This document shows positions 8,458-16,758 of a stretch of DNA of 64,000 nt, one piece after another. Where the stretch lies: the NCBI GenBank assembly GCA_029263095.1, contig JAJCYA010000054.1, forward strand, positions 16,400 to 80,399, read 5' to 3'. Both the position numbers and the translations under genes were made by a program. Position 1 is the first letter of the stretch; every line of letters begins with the position of its first letter. Origin of the DNA: Acidimicrobiia bacterium. Its GTDB lineage: Bacteria; Actinomycetota; Acidimicrobiia; Spongiisociales; UBA11373. A model generated the notes under the pieces. That model had not been told where the DNA came from and made no database searches. It saw only the letters and a list, made by a program, of their open reading frames with translations.

Positions 8458-9650
8458 CTGGCCTCCCGGCGTGCCACGAGCACGCGGTACTCATCGGCCA
8501 ATCGCGCAACTTGTCGATCGATGTCGAATCGATCGATTGCTGTACGCCTGGCCGCATTGGCCATGGCCCGCGCTTGCCGCGGGGATTCGAGGATGCGTTC
8601 CAAGGCGTCGGCCAGCAGCCGACTGCTGTGTGGGGGTACCAGGATCCCCGTGGCACCAGACTCGATGATTTCCGGGGTCCCTCCGACGTTGGTGGCGATC
8701 ACCGGGAGGCCGGCTGTCATTGCTTCGATGACGACGGTGGGAAGCGCTTCGGCGTGGGATGGATGCACGAAGACATCCGATGCTGCCAGCATCGTGGCGA
8801 CATCAGATCGTGTTCCGGCGAAGCGCACCGATCCGGCGATGCCGCGTTCGGCCACGTGCTCCTCAAGAGCGCTGCGGTGGGGTCCGTCGCCAACGATGAG
8901 GTAGGTGAGGTCGGGGTGACGTCGCAGCAGGAACGGCAGAGCGTCGAGCATGTCATCGATTCCCTTGGCTTGGCGCAGAACCGCGACGGTGGCGACTACT
9001 ACCGCGTCACGTGCGATTCCGAGCTGCTTCCGGACCTCGGATCGGGCGGAGGGCCGTTCCCGCGCGAATTCAGTGAGATCGATGCCGTTGTGGATCGTCA
9101 TCGTCTTCGATTTGTGGAGACCGGCTCGCGCCAGGACGTGAGTGCGGGCACTCTCGGAGACGGCAATCACCCGTTGCGCTCGGTGGCGCAGTGTCCAGGC
9201 CATGATCCTGAACCGGGCTGAATCCCGGCTGAAGCGGCGCGGCCGATCGAGCGTGTGGATGGTCGATATGGACGGGATGCCGAGACGGTGGGCCGCGATG
9301 CTGCCAAGGATGCTGGAGAATTCGAGTTGCGTGTGTACGACGTCGGGCATCGCGCTCTCGATGGCCTGCGTCACTCGGGCCAAGGCCCCGCGCTCTCGCA
9401 GTCGCTGGATTCCGATCGTGTCAACCGTCACGCCGGCACCCCGCAGTGAGTCCGCGACGAGGTTGCCGTGGCGCTCCTGGATGGCGACCACGGTTGGAAC
9501 CACTCGGTGCTGACGAAGGCGCGGGAGTAGGTCGACCATTAGCCGCTCAGCACCACCCGGGCCGAGGGAGTCGATGAGGAAGAGGACTCGGGTGTCGCTC
9601 CGCGGCTCCTCTTGTGGGGCGATGCGGAGTCGGCGGGTGGGGGCGGTCAT
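8454..9650 (-). CDS. Family 4 glycosyltransferase (GT-B)
   Basis: A 398-residue GT4 enzyme. Landmarks are the N-terminal FLIDSLGPGGAERL nucleotide-independent loop, the mid-protein VIAVSESARTHV, HNGIDLTEF, the donor-binding VAVLRQAKGIDDMLDALP, and HPSHAEALPTVVIEAMTAG, which holds the conserved E-x7-E catalytic/donor motif at about residue 300. The ATG at 9650 is preferred because it makes an ATGA overlap with the flippase stop and leaves a short disordered N-terminus. Its role is to add one sugar of the repeat unit; the sugar is unknown. Confidence 0.88.
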   Translation of the reverse strand: MTAPTRRLRIAPQEEPRSDTRVLFLIDSLGPGGAERLMVDLLPRLRQHRVVPTVVAIQERHGNLVADSLRGAGVTVDTIGIQRLRERGALARVTQAIESAMPDVVHTQLEFSSILGSIAAHRLGIPSISTIHTLDRPRRFSRDSARFRIMAWTLRHRAQRVIAVSESARTHVLARAGLHKSKTMTIHNGIDLTEFARERPSARSEVRKQLGIARDAVVVATVAVLRQAKGIDDMLDALPFLLRRHPDLTYLIVGDGPHRSALEEHVAERGIAGSVRFAGTRSDVATMLAASDVFVHPSHAEALPTVVIEAMTAGLPVIATNVGGTPEIIESGATGILVPPHSSRLLADALERILESPRQARAMANAARRTAIDRFDIDRQVARLADEYRVLVARREAR

Positions 9651-11116
9651 GTTCGCGCTCCGCGAGCGAGTCCCGTCCAGCCGAGGACCCTCCGCATTGC
9701 GGGGCGATCCAAATGCCACAGCGCCAGTGAGTACGCAGCTGCCCCGGAGACGACGCCGATCACGAGCGAGGTGAGGGTTCCGAGATCGGCTGTGATCCGC
9801 ATGCTCGACGCTGCTGCGGCCGCGAGAACGACCCCGGCTCCGAACGAGGGGGCAAGCTGGCGCCCCACGTCGCGAAACGAGATCCCAACCATGACCCGTG
9901 CCACGAGCAGGCGCACGGTCGAGTCGACCACGGCGACAGCGGCGTGCGCCCAGGCGACGCCTATGACGCCGAAGCGAGCACCGTACGTCAATGCTGGAAT
10001 GAGGACGAAGAGTTCGGCGATCGCGAGTTTGGCGAGTACATCGGTTCGTCCGAGCGCCTTGTAGACGTCGCCGGCATTGACTCCAATAGAAGCGATGAGC
10101 GAGAAGAGGGCCATTACCTGGAGCACCGGCACGACGTCCGCCCACTGGTCGCCGAAGAGGAGACTGACGGCCGGCTCGGCCGTGACGAACAGACCGACCC
10201 CGAGCGGGACGATGGCGATCTGGGTGTACCTGATGGTGGCGAGAAAGCCGCGCCGGAGGGCTTCTATGTCGTCCTGGAGGCGGCTGAAGACTGGGAAGAT
10301 GGCTTGTGCCAACACCCTCCACACCGATTGTATGAGCAGCTCGGGGAGCCGGTAGGCCAGTGTGTATACCCCAAGAGCGGCATCGCCGAGCATGCGGCCG
10401 ACCACCACATAGTCGAGGTTGGCCCAGATGGCGTACTGGATGTCGGTGACTAGGAGCGGGACTCCGAACCGCGCCAAGGGCCGCAGAAGGCGTCGCTCGA
10501 AGCGGAAAGTCGGGCGCCACGGGAGCACGACCCACGAGAGCACGACCGCAGCTATCACGCCTGCCAGTTGGCCCCACACGAGAGCCCACACGCCGAATCC
10601 GGTAGCCGCCGTAGCTATCGCGACTGTGCCCTTGACAAGCGATCTGCCGATATCGGGGACCAGCTTGCGCCGAAAGTCGAGGTTGCGCTTCATCAAGACG
10701 ACGTGCATCGACCCGAGCGACTCGAGCACGAATGTGAAGCTGAGAACGCGCAGCAAAGGGGTGACGAGTGGCTCGCGAAAGAAGGATGCCACGAACGGGG
10801 CGCCAAGGATCGTGATCGTCGTGAGAATGGCACCGATCGCGAGGTTGAGCACGAACACCGTCTGGGCCGATTCCTCGACGTCGTGACGCCGCTGGATCAC
10901 CGCGGCACCCAGTCCGAGATCCTTGAGTACGGCCAGATAGGCGATCGCGAGAGTGGCGAACCCAACTATTCCGAATTCCTCGGGACTGAGCAGCCGAGCG
11001 AGGATCGCCATTGTTACCAGTACGAGCACCTTGCCCGATGCAAAGGATGCGTAGTTCCAGGCGACGGCTCGAGCAGCGGTCGTGCTGAGGTCCTCGCGGG
11101 TTGGTGTGGCGGTCAT
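9647..11116 (-). CDS. Lipopolysaccharide/exopolysaccharide flippase (Wzx-like, MOP superfamily)
   Basis: A 489-residue polytopic membrane protein with about 12-14 hydrophobic segments. The N-terminal region WNYASFASGKVL...ILARLLSPEEFGIVGFA is characteristic of the polysaccharide transporter branch of the MOP/MATE superfamily. Such proteins flip undecaprenyl-diphosphate-linked repeat units to the outer leaflet. Length is typical. It is coupled by ATGA to the polymerase/ligase gene upstream and the GT4 gene downstream, as expected for a Wzx/Wzy system. Confidence 0.88.
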   Translation of the reverse strand: MTATPTREDLSTTAARAVAWNYASFASGKVLVLVTMAILARLLSPEEFGIVGFATLAIAYLAVLKDLGLGAAVIQRRHDVEESAQTVFVLNLAIGAILTTITILGAPFVASFFREPLVTPLLRVLSFTFVLESLGSMHVVLMKRNLDFRRKLVPDIGRSLVKGTVAIATAATGFGVWALVWGQLAGVIAAVVLSWVVLPWRPTFRFERRLLRPLARFGVPLLVTDIQYAIWANLDYVVVGRMLGDAALGVYTLAYRLPELLIQSVWRVLAQAIFPVFSRLQDDIEALRRGFLATIRYTQIAIVPLGVGLFVTAEPAVSLLFGDQWADVVPVLQVMALFSLIASIGVNAGDVYKALGRTDVLAKLAIAELFVLIPALTYGARFGVIGVAWAHAAVAVVDSTVRLLVARVMVGISFRDVGRQLAPSFGAGVVLAAAAASSMRITADLGTLTSLVIGVVSGAAAYSLALWHLDRPAMRRVLGWTGLARGART

Positions 11117-12561
11117 GGTCGTGTCAGCGTCTCATCCCGGGCGCGATTCTCTGCCCGAGCGATCGACGGGAAGGCCAATGCCATGCCGATCACAAGCCAG
11201 GCGAGGCGGGCGAACGCCATGTGGAGGAAGATCGACGTGATCAGGTATCCGACGAGAGCGGCCCCGATTGCGTGTCCGATCCCATCGGCCCGATGGTCAC
11301 CGATTGAACGGAACATGCGCCGACCGGCCGCCAGCGAAGCGAATATCCCCGCTATCACGCCTCCCAACACCAGGAGGCCTGGTATGCCCGTCTCGGCCGC
11401 CGTCTCGAGATAGAGGTTGTGCGCTTCGCGGCCCTTGCTCGTTTGCTCGATTCCGAGGCCGCGGGCGTACTCCGCGGAGCGCGGGAGGAAGTTGCCATAC
11501 CCGACGCCGGTCAGTGGTTCGTCCAGAAACATCTGGGTACCGACGGCGACCTCGACCTCGCGGGCTCGAAGCGAGGGGTCGGTGCCGATGTCGACGCCGC
11601 CCAGGTCGGTCAGTGCGACCATCCGGTCGACGTAGCCAGACGGAAGAAGCGGAAGAGAGAGAAGACCGACTGCGGCGACCGCAACGATCGTGGATCGCCT
11701 CGGCGGATGGCGCAGGGCCATCATGCCAACGACGACGACCAGGGCCAAGAGCGCGCCGCGAGAAAACGTGATGATGATCACCGCCGCGCTCATTGCAGCA
11801 GCAGCAGCAGCCGTCCACCGCGCTATGAGCGACGTCTCATCATGGAATCGATCGATCGCCAATGGGAAAAGGATCACCAGCCATTGCGCGTAGAAGTTGG
11901 GGTCGCCGATCGGTCCCGAGATGCGAATCTCGTCGGTCGTACCTACAACATGCTGCAGCTCTGACTGGGCGAATCCGCCAAAGGAGGAGCCGTAGGCGTC
12001 GGTGAGGAACTGGAAGATCGACAACGCCGTAAGGAACAATCCACCCCCGAGAAGGACCCATACGACGCGTCGGAGCGCCGCCGATGACTGGAGAAGGACG
12101 CCGATCACAACGGCGATGGCGCCATCCTTGGTGAGACTCACAACGGCCGTGAACCCGGAGTCGAAATCTCGAGCCGAGAGCAGGCTGACGACGGCAACGG
12201 CAGTGAGCGCGACCACAGCCAGAAGTGCCCGACCTCCTCCCTTTGGCCGCTCGCCGGTGCGGATGGTGCGGGCCACCAGGGCGAGGGCGATGAGCGCCAG
12301 CAGCGGAGTGAACGTGGAGGGAGCGCCGTGAAAGTCGGTTGCGACGCCCGAGAGGCGCAGGATGGCAAAGGCCGCGATGGCGAGCGCTCCGAGCATTGGA
12401 TCCTCGACGATGCCGATCACTCCGATCACGACGATGAGGCCGGCGACGGCAACGACCGGGTCGACAAGCACCGCGACGGAGACTCCGACGACGGTGACGA
12501 GGCCGACGCCAATCATGAAGACGAGGTCGGCGCCCCGACCGAGCCGAACGGCGGTGGTCAT
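11113..12561 (-). CDS. O-antigen polymerase/ligase family membrane protein (Wzy/WaaL-like)
   Basis: A 482-residue protein with roughly 11-12 membrane helices. A large extracytoplasmic loop after about residue 295 contains TGVGYGNFL and REAHNLYLETAAETG, the conserved core of the O-antigen ligase family (PF04932), including the His of the H(N)xYLE motif. These proteins polymerise or transfer glycan repeat units from the lipid carrier. Next to a flippase and a chain-length protein, polymerase (Wzy) is the better reading than ligase. Both ends have ATGA overlaps. Confidence 0.83.
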   Translation of the reverse strand: MTTAVRLGRGADLVFMIGVGLVTVVGVSVAVLVDPVVAVAGLIVVIGVIGIVEDPMLGALAIAAFAILRLSGVATDFHGAPSTFTPLLALIALALVARTIRTGERPKGGGRALLAVVALTAVAVVSLLSARDFDSGFTAVVSLTKDGAIAVVIGVLLQSSAALRRVVWVLLGGGLFLTALSIFQFLTDAYGSSFGGFAQSELQHVVGTTDEIRISGPIGDPNFYAQWLVILFPLAIDRFHDETSLIARWTAAAAAAMSAAVIIITFSRGALLALVVVVGMMALRHPPRRSTIVAVAAVGLLSLPLLPSGYVDRMVALTDLGGVDIGTDPSLRAREVEVAVGTQMFLDEPLTGVGYGNFLPRSAEYARGLGIEQTSKGREAHNLYLETAAETGIPGLLVLGGVIAGIFASLAAGRRMFRSIGDHRADGIGHAIGAALVGYLITSIFLHMAFARLAWLVIGMALAFPSIARAENRARDETLTRP

Positions 12562-13241
12562 CCCACCCTCTCGAAGCGGTCGTGCTCCTTAATGGGGGTC
12601 ACCGTCGGTCCGTATGCGTCTAGCCGGTTGCTCATCGCCCGCCTCGCTCGAGCGATCCATGCCGAACGGAGCAGTGCTGCCCCCATGCCCACCATCAGCC
12701 CAATCGCTACCGCGATCACAAGCATCTGGCCGAGACCCGGGTTGGCAGCTTCGGTGGGGACGGTCGCCAGATCGAGCCCCTCGACGTCATAGATCTGGTA
12801 CAGCTCTACGAAGCGGGACCCACCGATCTCACCGATGGCTGATGCGAGAGCTGCCGCGATCTCGGGGTCGGGACCCGTGACGGCCGTCTCCATGACGTTC
12901 GCCTCGGGGACGACGATCGCCTCGACGGAATACGATTCGGCGAGTTCCGGAGCGAGGTCGAGAGTCGAGAGAGCCTCCGACCGGACTGCGTCGCTCTTGG
13001 CGATTTCGGTAAGGGTGCTCATGATCGACCGACTTCGAGTCGAGTCGAGCGTGTCGACGCCGCGTGCCACATCGTCGGGGTCGATACCGGTTCCGGGCGA
13101 GACAACATATGAAGCTCTCGCCTCGTAGACCGGCACCGCGGCTCGATCGAGCGCTACAGCGACAGTTCCCGCGATGAGGGCACCGATGACGAGCAGGTGC
13201 CAACCCGTGCGAAGCGCTGCAAGAGTCGCCTTCAGATCCAC
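12558..13241 (-). CDS. Polysaccharide chain-length/co-polymerase protein (Wzz/YveK-like)
   Basis: A 227-residue protein with the two-helix Wzz topology: TM1 at about residues 15-35 and TM2 at about 173-195. An extracytoplasmic domain beginning YEARASYVVSPGTGID lies between them, and the C-terminal cytoplasmic tail is basic. There is no fused tyrosine-kinase domain. The GTG start at 13241 is supported by a GAGGAGG ribosome site five to six bases upstream; reading further upstream would run into the preceding gene. The gap to the upstream sugar transferase is 10 bp and the stop overlaps the polymerase ATG. It likely sets polymer length together with the Wzy-like protein. Confidence 0.78.
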   Translation of the reverse strand: MDLKATLAALRTGWHLLVIGALIAGTVAVALDRAAVPVYEARASYVVSPGTGIDPDDVARGVDTLDSTRSRSIMSTLTEIAKSDAVRSEALSTLDLAPELAESYSVEAIVVPEANVMETAVTGPDPEIAAALASAIGEIGGSRFVELYQIYDVEGLDLATVPTEAANPGLGQMLVIAVAIGLMVGMGAALLRSAWIARARRAMSNRLDAYGPTVTPIKEHDRFERVG

Positions 13242-13251
13242 CGGAGCCTCC

Positions 13252-13941
13252 TCACTTGGCGCCTCGCCGGGTGAGTACCGCAGGGATGGTGCGGAGCAGA
13301 ATCTGGATGTCGAGCAAAAGGGAACGGCGTTGGACGTATGCGATGTCGAGCCGAGTCCTGTCCTCCATGTTGGACAGACCCCGCCCATACAACTGCCACA
13401 GACCCGTGATGCCGGGCTTGACGTCGAGACGTTCGGTCTGCCACAAGATGTATGCGTCCGCCATGAAGTCGGTCGGACGTGGTCCGACGAGGCTGAGCCG
13501 TCCGGCCAGCACGTCCCACAGCTGCGGAAGCTCGTCGAGGCTTGTCTTGCGAAGGATCCGACCTGGGCGGGTGATGCGCGGGTCGTTGGTGATCTTGAAA
13601 TCTGGAAGTTCGAGCTCGTTCAGGTGTTCTAGTTCAGCCTTCATTTGGTCGGCGTTTGCGATCATGGTGCGGAACTTGTGCATCTTGATCTCGGCTCCGT
13701 GGAGACCAGCTCTGCGTTGCGAGTAGATAACCGGCGCCGACGGATCGTCCAGCTTGATCAGCACCGCACAGATTGCGACGACAAGGATCCAGACCGGAGC
13801 GGTCACCACTACCAGCGCGAGATCGAATGCCCGCTTGGCCACGTCATAGGTGCGCCCGGTGACGATTCGGTGTTCCGGCTTCCGCTGGTCTACCCAGTCA
13901 TGCCCCGACCACAGTGCCGGGCGGATCGCTGGTGTCGTCAT
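13252..13941 (-). CDS. Priming undecaprenyl-phosphate sugar transferase (bacterial sugar transferase family)
   Basis: A 229-residue initiating glycosyltransferase (PF02397), which moves a sugar-1-phosphate from a nucleotide sugar onto undecaprenyl phosphate. All core motifs are visible: the membrane re-entrant helix after RAFDLALVVV (about residues 34-60), KMHKFRTM, the catalytic SLDELPQL, SLVGPRP and KPGITGLWQ. The usual N-terminal four-helix domain of WcaJ is absent, so this is the short form. It is second in the operon, overlapping the upstream GGDEF-like gene by ATGA (13938-13941). Confidence 0.92.
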   Translation of the reverse strand: MTTPAIRPALWSGHDWVDQRKPEHRIVTGRTYDVAKRAFDLALVVVTAPVWILVVAICAVLIKLDDPSAPVIYSQRRAGLHGAEIKMHKFRTMIANADQMKAELEHLNELELPDFKITNDPRITRPGRILRKTSLDELPQLWDVLAGRLSLVGPRPTDFMADAYILWQTERLDVKPGITGLWQLYGRGLSNMEDRTRLDIAYVQRRSLLLDIQILLRTIPAVLTRRGAK

Positions 13942-14795
13942 CCGGCGTCTCCTTGTCTCACGGCGCGCAGATGGGGCTCGGTCTCGGTCTCGAGCTCAGA
14001 CTCGGCATGGCTTACGAGCGCCTCAAAACCGATCCCATCAGCGGGGAAGGCTGCCGTCCCCGCTCGCGTCTCGATCCCAGTCCGGTCTACGGCGTCCAGG
14101 ATGCGACGGACGAGGAGCTCGGTACCCTCGTTGTCCGTCTCGGGGCTGAGGACTATGAGTCGGCCGCTGGGGCGGTGTTCAAACAGCAGATCGGATCTAC
14201 GCAGCTGGCTGGCGACGGTCCTCGCCAGCGAGCCAAACAGGAATCGGGTACGAACGGATCGATCGACTTCGATAGCCGCACCTTGCAGTGCTGCCTCGAT
14301 GCCTTCGGTTGTGGGTACAAGCACGGTGACCGCCAGCGGTCGATCGTGACGCCGCCCCCTGGCGATTTCGGTGTGAATCTCATTGGCAGCGGTCGGCCCC
14401 TCCAAGTCGAGGGCAGGTGAGTCACCGAAAGCGGCGGTGGCGAGAAGATCGTCGATCCCATCCAGGCCGGCGGCGACTCGTCGACCGAGCCAGGCAGCCA
14501 GGACGACAAATGTGAGTTCCGTCATCGCGAGATGCACACCCCTCGAACCAAGGAAGCCGGCTTCGAATAGCGCTGAGTAGCCGACGAGCGATCCGGCTGC
14601 GGCGAGCGGGAGTGCCAATGCGGACCCCCTCCGCAGACCGGGGGTCAGGAGGGGGAGCGTGATCCCGGCGAGTGCGATGACATAGGCGTGGCCGGCGATG
14701 GCAACGTCGCCTGTACCCACCCCGAGTCGATCGAGGGTGATGGCCGTCATGAACAATGCCAGCGCGGCGATGATTGGGCGCCGTACCTGCGTCAC
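13938..14795 (-). CDS. Membrane protein with a degenerate GGDEF-like domain, first gene of the exopolysaccharide operon
   Basis: A 285-residue protein. About five hydrophobic segments occupy residues 5-120. A cytoplasmic domain follows that reads like a diguanylate-cyclase fold: GRRHDRPLAVTVLV, then LRRSDLLFEHRPSGRLIVLSP where a GGDEF protein would have the catalytic GG(D/E)EF turn. The catalytic signature is replaced by PSGRL, and no RxxD inhibitory site is seen, so it is unlikely to make c-di-GMP. The GTG at 14795 is chosen because AGGAGA lies six bases upstream; an in-frame ATG at 14906 lies upstream of the predicted promoter. As leader gene it may sense a nucleotide or act as a scaffold. 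Assignment of the fold is inference. Confidence 0.65.
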   Translation of the reverse strand: MTQVRRPIIAALALFMTAITLDRLGVGTGDVAIAGHAYVIALAGITLPLLTPGLRRGSALALPLAAAGSLVGYSALFEAGFLGSRGVHLAMTELTFVVLAAWLGRRVAAGLDGIDDLLATAAFGDSPALDLEGPTAANEIHTEIARGRRHDRPLAVTVLVPTTEGIEAALQGAAIEVDRSVRTRFLFGSLARTVASQLRRSDLLFEHRPSGRLIVLSPETDNEGTELLVRRILDAVDRTGIETRAGTAAFPADGIGFEALVSHAESELETETEPHLRAVRQGDAG

Positions 14796-14851
14796 TTGTG
14801 TTCTCCTACTGTCATTTCGTGGGCGATCCCATCCCGGAGGATTCTGCCACG

Positions 14852-14897
14852 GAGAGTGGTCAGAATAGAGGACTAGTCCCCGATAGTCAACACTCTC
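14852..14897. promoter_or_regulatory. 46-bp symmetric element spanning a divergent promoter
   Basis: Two inverted repeats share one centre (between 14874 and 14875). The inner one is the perfect palindrome GGACTAGTCC (14870-14879). The outer arms are GAGAGTG (14852-14858) and CACTCTC (14891-14897). Of the 23 positions in each half, about 17 match by symmetry. The inner palindrome lies in the spacer of the minus-strand promoter. This geometry is what a dimeric or tetrameric regulator, or two back-to-back promoters, would produce. Confidence 0.55.
14862..14890 (-). promoter_or_regulatory. Sigma-70-type promoter of the exopolysaccharide operon
   Basis: On the minus strand TTGACT (14890-14885) and TATTCT (14867-14862) are separated by exactly 17 bp. 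Transcription would begin near 14855, giving a leader of about 60 nt before the GTG at 14795. On the plus strand, GATAGT at 14882-14887 is a possible -10 for the divergent Nif3-like gene at 14963, though its -35 is poor. Confidence 0.6.
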
Positions 14898-14962
14898 TGT
14901 GGTCAAGTATCGGCGGAACGACGCCCGCCTGAAGCGTCAAGGCTGGGGGTACCATCGCCGTC

Positions 14963-16042
14963 GTGACAACAGTGGAAGCGGTCAGGCACGCTATCGACGG
15001 AATCGCTCCCCTTGGCAAGGCTGCCGGCTGGGATCAGGTGGGGCTTCAGATCGGTGATCCCGATCGTGAGGTGTCTCGCGTGGCGGTCTGTCACGAAGTG
15101 ACCACGGAGGTGCTGGAGAAGGTCGTGGGCGTTGGGATCGACCTGCTCGTCTCGTATCACCCGTTGCTCTTTCGTCCGACCACTCGGTTGGTGGCGGGAC
15201 GCGGTCCGGCCGGTCGGGCGTTCGTTCTGGCAGGTGAGGGAGTGTCGCTTTTGGTGGTGCACACGGCCTTCGATGTGAGTTCCGGCGGTACCGCCGACGC
15301 CCTGGCAGACGCACTCGACCTGACGGAGACGAGACCTTTCGATCCCGTCTGGGGCTCCGGCGCCGTCAAGATCGTCACGTTTGCTCCCGACGCAGCAGTC
15401 GCCGCGATCACCGAGGCAATGGCCGCCGCAGGGGCGGGAAACGTTGGCGCCTACTCACGTTGCTCATTCCAGGTTCGTGGGGAGGGCACCTTCGTTCCGG
15501 GCTCGGCCTCCGCTCCATTCCTCGGAGAGGTGGGTGAGCAATCGGTCGCGTCGGAAGCTCGCATCGAGATGGTTGCTCCCCAATCTCTTGTGGGAGGGGT
15601 CGTTGCCGCTCTGACCGCTGTCCATCCCTATGAGGAGCCCGCCTTCGATGTCTACGAGCGCCGCGGGAATGCCGGGTTCCTCGGCAGGTTCGGCAGCTTT
15701 GGAGGATCATTCGAAGCTCTTGTCGGCGTTGTTGGGGAGCGACTCGGAGGTTCGATTCGGCTGAGTGGACGGCCGGAAGCGGACCGGCTGACGGTCGGCG
15801 TCGTACCCGGCTCGGGTGCCTCGTCTATCCGGAGCGCCGCCGAGATCGGTGCGGATGTGTTGGTGACCGGCGACATCAAGCACCATGAAGCACGGTCTGC
15901 GGCAGAGTTGGGCGTCGCCATCATCGACCCCGGCCATGCTGCCACCGAGAGACCCGGCGTCGAGAGGCTGTACGCTGCCGTCGCCGCGGTGATCGATGAT
16001 GCGGTCGATCTCACCGGCGTCGATGCCGATCCCTGGGCTTGA
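14963..16042 (+). CDS. Nif3-like dinuclear metal-centre protein (YqfO/YbgI family)
   Basis: A 359-residue Nif3/DUF34 family protein, the long form with an inserted middle domain. Metal-site segments are SYHPLLFRP near residue 60, VHTAFDVSSGG near residue 98, and the C-terminal GDIKHHEARSA with DPGHAATERPGVERL near residues 300-335. The insert (about 130-235) ends in AVHPYEEPAFDVY, the PII/CutA-like module of the longer subfamily. The family is sometimes labelled GTP cyclohydrolase 1 type 2, but its biochemical role is unsettled. Start GTG. Its TGA overlaps a TTG just before the next gene. Confidence 0.88.
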   Translation: MTTVEAVRHAIDGIAPLGKAAGWDQVGLQIGDPDREVSRVAVCHEVTTEVLEKVVGVGIDLLVSYHPLLFRPTTRLVAGRGPAGRAFVLAGEGVSLLVVHTAFDVSSGGTADALADALDLTETRPFDPVWGSGAVKIVTFAPDAAVAAITEAMAAAGAGNVGAYSRCSFQVRGEGTFVPGSASAPFLGEVGEQSVASEARIEMVAPQSLVGGVVAALTAVHPYEEPAFDVYERRGNAGFLGRFGSFGGSFEALVGVVGERLGGSIRLSGRPEADRLTVGVVPGSGASSIRSAAEIGADVLVTGDIKHHEARSAAELGVAIIDPGHAATERPGVERLYAAVAAVIDDAVDLTGVDADPWA

Positions 16043-16044
16043 GA

Positions 16045-16758
16045 ATGGAAGAAATCAGCAGCCTCGAAGACCTCCTGGACCTCCAGGCGCTCGATTCCGG
16101 CATAGATCGCCTTCTCGATCGACGAACGAATCTCCCCGAACTCGAGGCCTTTAGGGCAGCACACGAAGAACTTGCCGGGTACGAGCAGGAATTGTCACAG
16201 TTGACTGCTCGGATGCGCGAGATCGATCTCGCCTCCGACAAGTCGGATGGGGAACTCAAGCTGGACGAGGCGAAGGCTCATCGAGAGGAGCAGCGTCTCT
16301 ATGCAGGGGGGCTCTCGGCGCGAGATACGGAACACCTGAGGGCCGAGGTCGAGATGTTGCGACGCAGGATCTCACAGCGTGAAGATGAGCTCTTTGCGAT
16401 CCTGGAGGAGAAGGACGAGCTCGAGGCGGCGGAGTCGATCCTGGTGGGAGAACGAGACGCCGTGGCGGCCGAGAAGGGTCGGATCGAAGAGGTGGTTTCT
16501 ACCAGCTGGAGCGAGATCGACGCTGAGGTGGCTCGACTCGAGACCCGCAAGTCCGAGATCGTCCCGCTGATCGATCCCGAGCTGATCGAACTGTACGAGG
16601 AGATTCGGCCCCCCAAAGAGGGAGTAGCCGTCGCCCGGCTCGGGGAGGGGGTATGCGGGGGCTGTCATCTGACGCTTTCGGCGGCGGAGCAGGTCCAATC
16701 GGCAAGGCGCTTCCCGCCGCGCTGTATTCACTGTCGTCGCATCCTCGTTCCGCAGTGA
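16045..16758 (+). CDS. Coiled-coil protein with C-terminal C4 zinc ribbon (zf-RING_7 type)
   Basis: A 237-residue protein. Residues 1-170 form a long charged coiled coil rich in Glu, Arg and Leu. The C-terminal part has CGGC-HLTLS and CIHCRR, a four-Cys zinc ribbon of the type common in actinobacteria and also seen in chlamydial CdsZ. It often sits between Nif3-like and RNase H genes, as here. A TTG at 16039 gives a TTGA overlap with the preceding stop and is an alternative start; the ATG at 16045 is preferred only as the stronger start codon. Function is unknown, perhaps nucleic-acid or ribosome related. Confidence 0.82.
   Translation: MEEISSLEDLLDLQALDSGIDRLLDRRTNLPELEAFRAAHEELAGYEQELSQLTARMREIDLASDKSDGELKLDEAKAHREEQRLYAGGLSARDTEHLRAEVEMLRRRISQREDELFAILEEKDELEAAESILVGERDAVAAEKGRIEEVVSTSWSEIDAEVARLETRKSEIVPLIDPELIELYEEIRPPKEGVAVARLGEGVCGGCHLTLSAAEQVQSARRFPPRCIHCRRILVPQ

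Noticed and set aside
14796..14906. N-terminal extension of the GGDEF-like protein to an ATG at 14906
   Set aside because: That ATG lies upstream of the predicted promoter, and the GTG at 14795 has a strong AGGAGA ribosome site.
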